NCBI GenBank assembly: GCA_947469285.1
Contig: CANIOW010000002.1
Location: 62,001 to 126,000 of the forward strand
Direction of reading: 5' to 3'
DNA: 64,000 nucleotides
From: Gammaproteobacteria bacterium
GTDB taxonomy: Bacteria; Pseudomonadota; Gammaproteobacteria; Steroidobacterales; Steroidobacteraceae
A model generated the notes under the pieces. That model worked only from the letters and a program-made list of their open reading frames with translations, had not been told where the DNA came from and made no database searches. Position numbers and translations under genes: made by a program. Positions 25,460 through 32,617 of the stretch are shown in pieces (the first letter of the stretch is position 1; each line of letters opens with the position of its first letter).

Positions 25460-26455
25460 CTAATGCAGCAAACCGACAAACGTTCCGCCGTTGCGCTGGC
25501 ACACCGCCCGCATCAATGTTGCAAAACGAACGCTGGTGAACTGTGGCGCGGCCGGATCCAGCGGGAAACCGATGGCATGGATCCGCACCAAGCGCTCGCC
25601 ACCTTCCTTGCCACTATGGTTGATGCGGTCCACTTGGTCGAGCACCTGCTGCACCGACCCGCCCGTGAACTCGTCACCGAATACATATAAAGAAATCTTG
25701 TGCTCCGGCGTCCAGAAGGTGCGAATGGCCGCGACAATCCCCTCCACCGGACTGGAATTGGAGAACGCCTGCCAGTTGCGAAAACGGTCCAAAATGACCT
25801 TGCGCCGTTCTTTCGAGTCCGGGATCCACTTGCCACGGTATTCGCCGAACATGTATCCACCCTCGTCATCGAGCACCTGGATGCCTTTCACCTTTGGATA
25901 AATCTCCAGTACTTCGCGCATCTTCTGCTCAGCCAGACGCCAACTGTAGTTCTGCATCGAGCCGGAAGTATCGACGATAAAAATAATGTACTCACTGTCC
26001 ACCGGAATCCCGCCGACTGGCGCATCCTTGGCGCGCTGGTAGCGCTGACCCAGCAGTCGCTGCATTTCATCACTGAGCGTCTGCTGCGCCGCCGACAGCT
26101 TACCCTCGAGCTGCGCCGCCACTTCGGCATCTTGCGTGGAGGACTTAAACTGCCCCTGCACGCGATCGAGCTCGGCACGCATCGCCGCGATGCGTGTACG
26201 AATCGCTGACAACTGCTCCTTGCGCCCCATGAGCGTGCGGTCAAGGGCGGCCACCTCACCGCGCAGGTGGACCAATTCTTTTTCTCGCACTGCAATCAGG
26301 CCATTCAGGTCCTGCTCGGTCTGCTCAATCACTTGAGGCGTACCGATCTGCGTCAGCACCATAATCAGGATGAGCGCACCGAATGCACAGCAGATAGCAT
26401 CCAAGAAGGACATGCTGAACACTTGAAATTCTCGGTCACGGCGACGCGATCTCAT
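25460..26455 (-). CDS. Membrane-anchored VWA protein with stator-like N-terminal helix (B2)
   Basis: This 331-residue protein has a short basic N-terminus, then one membrane helix carrying FSMSFLDAICCAFGALILI (about residues 13-31; Asp19, Cys22-Cys23), then a coiled coil (about 43-140, EQTEQDLNGLIAVREKEL onward) and a VWA domain with MIDAS DTSGSM (162-167) and a downstream YVFGDEF. It shares the N-terminal block almost word for word with the preceding gene's product. In MotB, ExbD and TolR a single helix with an Asp near its cytoplasmic end pairs with the MotA/ExbB/TolQ partner, and one such partner is encoded three genes upstream. The VWA domain would be periplasmic and bind a ligand through a metal ion. 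Role is inferred. Confidence 0.8.
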   Translation of the reverse strand: MRSRRRDREFQVFSMSFLDAICCAFGALILIMVLTQIGTPQVIEQTEQDLNGLIAVREKELVHLRGEVAALDRTLMGRKEQLSAIRTRIAAMRAELDRVQGQFKSSTQDAEVAAQLEGKLSAAQQTLSDEMQRLLGQRYQRAKDAPVGGIPVDSEYIIFIVDTSGSMQNYSWRLAEQKMREVLEIYPKVKGIQVLDDEGGYMFGEYRGKWIPDSKERRKVILDRFRNWQAFSNSSPVEGIVAAIRTFWTPEHKISLYVFGDEFTGGSVQQVLDQVDRINHSGKEGGERLVRIHAIGFPLDPAAPQFTSVRFATLMRAVCQRNGGTFVGLLH

Positions 26456-26486
26456 GTGCGCCTCTCGACGCTGCGCAATAAGCTGC

Positions 26487-27578
26487 TCATGGCCAGTCCT
26501 TGGCCGGGCTCATCACGCCACCACCCGTGGCGTTGGCCAACCGCCAGTACGCGTAGGGAGCCTGGGGATCGCCCTCCATCGGCATCAGCACCGTACTGAC
26601 GGGCACGCGTTTGGGCAAAACCCGCACTGCTTTCTCAAAAAATTTCAGGCGATCAGCGCCATCCACTATCTTCTTCATGAGCGGCGGACTTGCTCCTTGC
26701 GTCGGCAAGCCATCAGTGACGAGCAGGATCAGATCAGGTGCCGGCTGCAGGCGCGTAGCCGCAGCGAAGGCATTTTCCAGGCTAGTGCCCTCGGTCGGCA
26801 CGGTCTTACGCAACTGCTCCAGCACGCCGGCCACGGTCTTGGCATCTACCGTCAGCCAGCGATCCATGGATCCTGCCACCAGCGGCTTGGGCTGCGTGTT
26901 GAACGTGTAGAACTGCACTTGTGCGGTCGGCTGCAGCTGCGTTGCCAGCCAGTCGACGGTAGCCACCGTTTGACGCCACTTCTCGGTCCGCAACTTCACA
27001 CTGTCCGCCATGTTGCGTGTGCGCAGAATATTGACCACCGTCTCATCCAGCATGCTGGCGGAAGCATCAATAAGAAACAGCACACGCTGGCCACTAACAC
27101 GCAGCCCAGTCAGGTAAAGCCGATTACCATCGCCAGCGCGCGGGCGCACCGATTCACCGCCGGGCACGGGTCGCTTGGCGTTGGCCTCCAGCCGCTTAGC
27201 GCCCTCTTCGAGGGCTGCCAGATCCGCCTTCAGCCGTTCGAGCCGCAGCTTGCGCGCCAGCGCCTCACCCTGCGCTTGCTCAGCCTGGGTTTTTTCGCGG
27301 GCCAGTTCATCGGAAGCCTGCGTGGCTGCGCCTTGCGCCTGTACTGACTTGTTGTCCGTTAATGCCAGCGCATTGCGTAGCGTGACGAGATTGCGCCGCC
27401 CTTCCAGCACCTGTTGCTCGACCAGCAGCGCCTGCGCTCGCACCGCATCGGTTTCCTGCTGCACATATAACTTGCCCTGCGCCGAGATAAGCACATACAG
27501 CAATACCAGCGAACCGAACCCACAACAGATAGCGTCCAGGAAGGACATGCTAAAAACTTCGAATTTGCGACGCGCCAC
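26487..27578 (-). CDS. Membrane-anchored VWA protein with stator-like N-terminal helix (B1)
   Basis: This 363-residue protein has a basic N-terminus (MARRKFEV), a membrane helix FSMSFLDAICCGFGSLVLLY (Asp15, Cys18-Cys19), a long coiled coil (about 37-135) and a VWA domain with a complete MIDAS: DASAS (171-175), Thr in TEGTSLENAF and Asp in VTDGLPT. It is a paralogue of the downstream product: the first 30 residues are nearly identical while the VWA domains differ strongly, suggesting a conserved interface in the membrane and diverged ligands outside. The gene follows the FHA gene by 9 bp and precedes the second VWA gene by 31 bp. It may form a heterodimer with its paralogue. Confidence 0.82.
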   Translation of the reverse strand: MARRKFEVFSMSFLDAICCGFGSLVLLYVLISAQGKLYVQQETDAVRAQALLVEQQVLEGRRNLVTLRNALALTDNKSVQAQGAATQASDELAREKTQAEQAQGEALARKLRLERLKADLAALEEGAKRLEANAKRPVPGGESVRPRAGDGNRLYLTGLRVSGQRVLFLIDASASMLDETVVNILRTRNMADSVKLRTEKWRQTVATVDWLATQLQPTAQVQFYTFNTQPKPLVAGSMDRWLTVDAKTVAGVLEQLRKTVPTEGTSLENAFAAATRLQPAPDLILLVTDGLPTQGASPPLMKKIVDGADRLKFFEKAVRVLPKRVPVSTVLMPMEGDPQAPYAYWRLANATGGGVMSPAKDWP

Positions 27579-27587
27579 AGGCCTGAC

Positions 27588-28982
27588 TCAGTCCGCAACC
27601 GGCGGTGGCGCGGTTTCGACCGCGATGAGTAGCAGCTCAACCCCCGGCAGGCCGAGCCGCAGCCGGTCGCCGGCGCGTAAGCGAGCGCGGCGCCGAATAC
27701 GTTCGCCATTCAGCCAGGTGCCATAGGTACTGAGGTCCTCTACCACCGCCTCGCGGTCTTCACGCCGCAGCTGGCAATGCAGCCGGGACATGCCCGCGAG
27801 CGGCCCTTCGAGCAGGAGGCCGCCGGGGCCCGGGGCGCGGCCCAGCACGAGGGGGGTCACACCCAGTGGCCAAGCACGCCCTTGCCACACCACATGCGTT
27901 GGCACTTCCGCGGACGGCACGCTGGCAGTCACGAGCGACAGCGGCATCGTGCACGGCAGCGCCGTCAACCAGCGCACGCCTGTCGTCGCGCCATCGGCCG
28001 CAACGGCCACGTCCGACAGTCCGTAACCGGCGGTTCGCGCACCCACTGCCGCGGCTGACCACGGCAAGGCGTCCACACTCAGATCCGTCAAGGCACTCAA
28101 AGCGGCCAACAGACCCGGCAACTGGGCTGCGCGTGGGCCAACATGGACCGTCAATGTTTCACCCGCTTGGCGTGCCGACTGCACCAGCCCAAGGATTTGC
28201 TGGACCAGTCCGGCGCACGCCTGCTCTAGCTCCACCAGACCGACCGTGCATTCGCGGCGGTTGGCGTTGTCACCCATCACCACCGTGACCGGGAGTGCCG
28301 CAGCGAGCGCTGCGTAAACCGCTGGCAAGGCGTCATAAAGCTCCTGCTCAGACGCGGCGAGGGTTAACGGGTCAAACCGTGCGCTACGCAGAAAGTAGGC
28401 TGCCAGCGCCCGCGCCACCGCCTCATCGATCGCGGTTGCACCAGCGGTCGGCGCTAGGTCCACGCGACCACGGCGTATTTGCCATCCGGCAGCCGTGTGT
28501 TCACGCCATAGTTCGGCGAGCACTGCGCGGCCAGCATCCACTTCAAGGTACAAGGCACGGGCCGACCCATTTCGCTGAGCCGTGGCAGCGACAGCTGCAT
28601 CGACGAGTACCAGCAACGGTCGCGCTGCCGCAGTGAACAAGCCGGCCAGATGACCAATGTCCGCCGGCGTGGCAGCCGGCGAGACGGCGAGCACACCCGA
28701 CATGGCTGCATCCGGCCACAAGGCCGACAGCTGCTGCCAAGCCACTTCACCGTGGGTGGCGCAGCCTGGCAAGGCGCGTGGCAGGCGTGTGGTATCGGGC
28801 CGTTCCCAATGGCTACGTGAAACAAACAACGGCGCCAGCCGTGCACGCCGCGCTGCGGCGTGTCCGGTCAACACCACTGGCGGCTCGAGCACCGCCACTG
28901 CCGGCACGACAGTCACCGTCTCCGGCGCGGCCCCGGCCGACAAGCTGGCGTGGCCAGCACTGTTGATTTCAATAGCGAGCAT
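27588..28982 (-). CDS. Hsp70/actin-like (ASKHA) protein with C-terminal FHA domain
   Basis: This 464-residue soluble protein has a C-terminal FHA domain (about 370-455) with PLVLGRAPGPGG, MSRLHCQLRR and DLSTYGTWLNGERI, all key phosphothreonine-binding residues. The N-terminal 350 residues resemble a degenerate Hsp70/actin fold: MLAIEINSAGHASLSAG (phosphate-1-like strand), SGVLAVSPAATPADIGHLAGLFTAA...LVLVDAAVAA (the Hsp70 segment before the second phosphate loop), LYLEVDAGRAVLAEL (phosphate-2-like), then VHVGPRAAQLPGLLAAL (adenosine-like). Gly residues of the phosphate loops are mostly missing, so it may not hydrolyse ATP. With a membrane Ser/Thr kinase in the same operon, its FHA domain is the obvious reader of phosphothreonine. 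Confidence 0.72.
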   Translation of the reverse strand: MLAIEINSAGHASLSAGAAPETVTVVPAVAVLEPPVVLTGHAAARRARLAPLFVSRSHWERPDTTRLPRALPGCATHGEVAWQQLSALWPDAAMSGVLAVSPAATPADIGHLAGLFTAAARPLLVLVDAAVAATAQRNGSARALYLEVDAGRAVLAELWREHTAAGWQIRRGRVDLAPTAGATAIDEAVARALAAYFLRSARFDPLTLAASEQELYDALPAVYAALAAALPVTVVMGDNANRRECTVGLVELEQACAGLVQQILGLVQSARQAGETLTVHVGPRAAQLPGLLAALSALTDLSVDALPWSAAAVGARTAGYGLSDVAVAADGATTGVRWLTALPCTMPLSLVTASVPSAEVPTHVVWQGRAWPLGVTPLVLGRAPGPGGLLLEGPLAGMSRLHCQLRREDREAVVEDLSTYGTWLNGERIRRRARLRAGDRLRLGLPGVELLLIAVETAPPPVAD

Positions 28983-28985
28983 CGG

Positions 28986-29783
28986 TCAGCGCACGTGCAG
29001 ATGGCGCAACAGGCGGTCGTCGACGTAAGACTCCGTGTCCAGCACCATGCGCTCTTGCATTAACTGCAGCTGATGCAGCAGGAACATCACCACGATGCTC
29101 AACGACAGCGCAATCAAGGTGGCATTAAAGGACACGCCGAGGCCTGCCGTGACGCCGGTGATATCACCCTCAATGGCCTTGTGGGCCTGCTGCAGACTAT
29201 CGCCGATCCCGCGGACGGTTCCCACGAAACCAATGGCCGGAATAGCCCAGGCCACAAACCGCGCCATCGACAGTTCCGTGTCCATGCGGTCGGACTCCAT
29301 CTGGCAGACGTTGCGCGCTGCCTGCGAGGCATCGGTGACGCTACGGGTTGCGCCAAAGCGCTCAAGTGCTGCATACAAGGCGCGCGGCATCAGGCAGTAA
29401 CGTGTCTCCGTCGGCAATTGATCTAGGTGGCGTAGATATTCGCGACTGTCTTCAGGCAATACGCGCATTCCCTCACGCAGACCAATGACATCCGTGCCGG
29501 CCAACTGGCGCTCTTTGTTGGCCAGCCAAGCCTTGCGACCCATGATGATCAGCGCCCAAAACGACAACACGAAACACGTTTCCTGCTCATAGTCCTTGGC
29601 GATCACCGAGAAGGTTCTGGCCGGAACAAAATTCGGGTCCGTGCGCATGGCTTCTGCCTGGGCCTGCAGTGTGGCAACAGCCGTGGGGCGGATAATGCCC
29701 GCGTACACCCCCTGCACCAGCACGAACACCACGAGCAGGGCGACAAGTTCAAAAAGCATATGACTGCGAGTAGGTGCTTGCAT
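28986..29783 (-). CDS. MotA/TolQ/ExbB proton-channel family protein
   Basis: This 265-residue inner-membrane protein has an N-terminal helix (FELVALLVVFVLVQGVYAG), a second (FVLSFWALIIMG), a cytoplasmic stretch, and the diagnostic third and fourth helices: WAIPAIGFVGTVRGIGDSLQQA ('P-x-x-G-x-x-G-T-V-x-G-(I/M)') and GLGVSFNATLIALSLSIVVMFLL. These form the channel in MotA/TolQ/ExbB pentamers, which work with an Asp-bearing single-helix partner. No ExbD/TolR gene is nearby; instead the operon has two VWA proteins with a stator-like helix. The start may also be ATG 29759. It lies 21 bp after the small exported protein gene and 3 bp before the FHA gene. Confidence 0.83.
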   Translation of the reverse strand: MQAPTRSHMLFELVALLVVFVLVQGVYAGIIRPTAVATLQAQAEAMRTDPNFVPARTFSVIAKDYEQETCFVLSFWALIIMGRKAWLANKERQLAGTDVIGLREGMRVLPEDSREYLRHLDQLPTETRYCLMPRALYAALERFGATRSVTDASQAARNVCQMESDRMDTELSMARFVAWAIPAIGFVGTVRGIGDSLQQAHKAIEGDITGVTAGLGVSFNATLIALSLSIVVMFLLHQLQLMQERMVLDTESYVDDRLLRHLHVR

Positions 29784-29804
29784 GGCGGGGCCTATGAAAA
29801 AGAA

Positions 29805-30098
29805 TCAGATATCGATGGGAAAGGAGACGTCGAAGTCGGCGCGCACTTTGTCGGTGGGCTCAAACCGTGACGGTGACGCCGCCGGCAACGTCACCGGTAA
29901 CGGCGCAGGCGACGCCACGGGTGATGACACGGGCGACGCCACGGGCGATGCCGCCGGTGATGCCACGGGCGACGCCACGGGCCTCGCGGGCACTGTGGCT
30001 GCTTTGTCTGGCGGCGTTTGCGCACTGGCCAACGCCCACGCCAGACCCAGTGTTGCGGCCAGCAGGCGCCGCGTGTCAATCCAGCATCGCGTCGTCAT
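29805..30098 (-). CDS. Small exported Pro/Ala/Ser-repeat protein
   Basis: This 97-residue precursor has a signal peptide (RRLLAATLGLAWALASA-Q, cleaved near residue 27), then a low-complexity PVASP repeat (about 40-75) and a short ordered end FEPTDKVRADFDVSFPIDI. The repeat comes from 12-bp tandem units in the DNA. The final block of acidic/aromatic residues looks like a conserved docking motif, with the repeat as a flexible tether. It overlaps the stop-to-start junction with the PEGA-SUMF1 gene by 4 bp. I recognise no family. It could tether a periplasmic partner to the stator-like complex. Confidence 0.6.
   Translation of the reverse strand: MTTRCWIDTRRLLAATLGLAWALASAQTPPDKAATVPARPVASPVASPAASPVASPVSSPVASPAPLPVTLPAASPSRFEPTDKVRADFDVSFPIDI
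29909..29981 (+). repeat. 12-bp imperfect tandem repeats (ggcgacgccacg type)
   Basis: Units such as ggcgacgccacg and ggcgatgccgcc recur about six times and encode the V-A-S-P repeats of the small exported protein on the minus strand. The region is likely to vary in copy number. Confidence 0.75.
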
Positions 30099-32614
30099 TC
30101 CGCATACCTCGCGAGTCGAAAGCCCACCGTCTGCCGTGGGCTGCCATTATTATCGCGCCAGGCGACGCGCAGTTCACCCGGCGCAAAGCTGAGCCAGTGC
30201 GCGCCACGCACTGTCCACTGTGTGCCGGCACCGCGCGCCACCGGATCTACCACCAGTTCGCCGCCTTCGGCAAAGACCTGATAGACCTCCGTGGTCCATT
30301 CCGCCGCGTTACCACCCAGGTCGTACAAGCCAAGCGTGTTCGGCGCGAAACTCCCCACCGGCGCGGTCACACGAAAACCATCGTCGTAGCCGGGAATAAC
30401 GCTCTGCGCCAGATAGACCGCCTGGGCATCGGCATAGTTACCACTGCGCGCCAACACCGGCAGGGTGGCACCCCAGGGATATTTGCGGGAAGGGGCAGCA
30501 CCATCCCAACGCGCAGCCAGCTCCCATTCCGCTTCGGTCGGCAGACGATAGCCGGTGGTGGCCGGCTCTAGCAGCACCCAACGGCCTTCCTGCTGCGCAT
30601 ACGCCAAAGGCAAGCCATCGCGCGCCGACAACCAGTTGCAGAACAGCACCGCTTCAGCCCAGCCAACATTGACCACCGGACGGTTATCCAGATCGAGTGT
30701 CTCCTGTTTGAAGACACCGGACAGATGCTCCTTGTTGAACTGCCGGAACTCAGCGTTGGTCACTTCCTGAGTGCCAAGATAGAACCGCCGCCGCAACTCC
30801 ACGCGGCGCTGTGCCTCGTTGCTACGCCGGCCCGCTTCTCGCCGCGGGCTGCCGAGCGTGAAGGTCGCCACTGGCATCAAGCGCAACTCTTGGCCGAGCG
30901 CCGTGCGTCGCAGCCCCGGGAGTGCCGCCGCTTTACGCTCTGCCACCGACAGCAGCGCGAATTTCACGTCTTGGCGGAAACCGGCGCGCGGGGTGACCGT
31001 GGCACTGAATGATTCAAGGCCCTCACGGCGTACCTCGAGGGTGGTGGGCGCCGCCGGCAGGTGCAGCACTTGGTTCGCTATGCCCCGCGGCGCACCGTCA
31101 ACGAACAACTGCGCGTCTGCGGGTGTGCCGCTGAGGGCCACATCACCCAGCTGCGGCACCAGCACCAAACGTTCGCGCCGCTGACTGCCCGGCTCGAGGT
31201 GCAAACTTCGCTCCAGCGTGGCATAGCCGAGCTTCGACACGGCGATTAACTGCGCGCCGGTGGTGTCGAGCGTCAGCACCAACGGCGTGCGCCCACGGAA
31301 CTGTCCGGCCACACTCACCTGCGCACCGGTCGGTTCGGACATCAACTCAACCGTGGCGGGCGGACGGCGTAGCGGCACCGGCCCGACCTGCTGCGGCTGA
31401 GCCGCCATCACCGTAAAATCGGCGGTGAAGGCGGCATACCCTGCCAGAGTGAAAACCGCCTCACGATGACCCGCCCCCACATCGACCGTCAGCGGTGTGC
31501 GCCCCAGCTCGTCGCCATCCACACGCACGCTCGCGCCGGCTGGCAGCGTTGCGAAGGTCACGGCGGCATAAGCAGGCTCAAGCTTCACGCGCACCGCCTG
31601 CTCGACGCCGGCCCCCTGCACGTCGACCCGCACGCGGGCATCGGCATACTTAGGTGCGCGCACCAACAACTCCTGTGCGCCCGCCGGTGCACGCACCGGA
31701 CCGGGCACGGGCGTGGATGGACCACCGTTCACGCTGGCCTTGCCGCCAACACCCGCGGTGTCCACCAGCAAGATGCCCGGCGCTTTGGCCAGCAGCACCC
31801 GCAGCACCTGCGGTTCACGGCCCACGTGCAGGCGTACACGAGCGGTGACATACCCCGCTTTCGTCACCTGCACGGTGTAGTCGCCCGGCCACACCAGATG
31901 GCTGCCCCCTGAACCCGCCTCCAACCAGGTGCCGACGAAGTCCACTTGGTCCGGCAGTAAGTCCGGCGCCACCCGCACCTGCACTGCACCGGCCATGAAG
32001 AAAAACACCAGCAAGGTGAGCAAGAGCCCGCCGCCACCCCAGAGCGCCGCACGACGCCAGACCGGCGGGGCGCCAGCCGCGTCTACCAACAGCGGGGTCG
32101 TGCCGGCGGCTACTGGCACCACGAACGGCGCGGGCTGTACCCAACGCTCACCGCCACCGTCCTCGCTCTCGAGCGTCTCGAGCGCTCCGCCATGCAATAG
32201 CGGCGGGGCAGTGACATTCGCGCCGCCCGCATGCAGTACTTCAAGGCGCACCGTATCGCTGTCACGGTGAACCACCAGGGTGGCCACGGGTGTTGCCGGC
32301 CGATCCCCGAGGGTCAACTCATACCGCTCGCCATCCTGCAGCCAGCAGGCGGCCGTGACCGGCAGCTCCTCCCGCCACCATCGCGGGGATGCCGTCGCAG
32401 CAGCCCCGCCGGCGTCGGCATCTAACCGTGCCTCTGGCTGTAGAAATACCCGACCTGCATGCAGCGCCAACTGCGCCACCACTTGGCCTGCCTTGATGCC
32501 AGGTAACAGCACTTGCGCGCCTGTACCACCAAACGTCAGCGGCAGGTCCGCGGCGCGGAAATGTCGCTCACCCAGCGGTTCGTCCACCCACAGATGCTGC
32601 ACCGTCCCTGCCAT
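30095..32614 (-). CDS. Membrane PEGA-repeat protein with C-terminal SUMF1/FGE-like domain
   Basis: This 839-residue protein has an N-terminal domain of about 185 residues (FHA-like beta-sandwich possible, but without the FHA motifs), a membrane helix (about 189-209, ALWGGGGLLLTLLVFFFM), then several PEGA repeats (e.g. TFATLPAGASVRVDGDELGRT, LMSEPTGAQVSVAGQFRGRT, LSGTPADAQLFVDGAPRG), then a SUMF1 domain (about 600-839: TQEVTNAEFRQF, YRLPTEAEWELAAR, GLYDLGGNAAEWT, VGFRLAR). The SUMF1 part has one visible Cys (LFCNWLS), not the Cys pair of aerobic formylglycine-generating enzymes, so it is probably a binding domain. It would face the periplasm. It is 3 bp after the kinase gene. Confidence 0.82.
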   Translation of the reverse strand: MAGTVQHLWVDEPLGERHFRAADLPLTFGGTGAQVLLPGIKAGQVVAQLALHAGRVFLQPEARLDADAGGAAATASPRWWREELPVTAACWLQDGERYELTLGDRPATPVATLVVHRDSDTVRLEVLHAGGANVTAPPLLHGGALETLESEDGGGERWVQPAPFVVPVAAGTTPLLVDAAGAPPVWRRAALWGGGGLLLTLLVFFFMAGAVQVRVAPDLLPDQVDFVGTWLEAGSGGSHLVWPGDYTVQVTKAGYVTARVRLHVGREPQVLRVLLAKAPGILLVDTAGVGGKASVNGGPSTPVPGPVRAPAGAQELLVRAPKYADARVRVDVQGAGVEQAVRVKLEPAYAAVTFATLPAGASVRVDGDELGRTPLTVDVGAGHREAVFTLAGYAAFTADFTVMAAQPQQVGPVPLRRPPATVELMSEPTGAQVSVAGQFRGRTPLVLTLDTTGAQLIAVSKLGYATLERSLHLEPGSQRRERLVLVPQLGDVALSGTPADAQLFVDGAPRGIANQVLHLPAAPTTLEVRREGLESFSATVTPRAGFRQDVKFALLSVAERKAAALPGLRRTALGQELRLMPVATFTLGSPRREAGRRSNEAQRRVELRRRFYLGTQEVTNAEFRQFNKEHLSGVFKQETLDLDNRPVVNVGWAEAVLFCNWLSARDGLPLAYAQQEGRWVLLEPATTGYRLPTEAEWELAARWDGAAPSRKYPWGATLPVLARSGNYADAQAVYLAQSVIPGYDDGFRVTAPVGSFAPNTLGLYDLGGNAAEWTTEVYQVFAEGGELVVDPVARGAGTQWTVRGAHWLSFAPGELRVAWRDNNGSPRQTVGFRLARYAE

Positions 32615-32617
32615 CGT

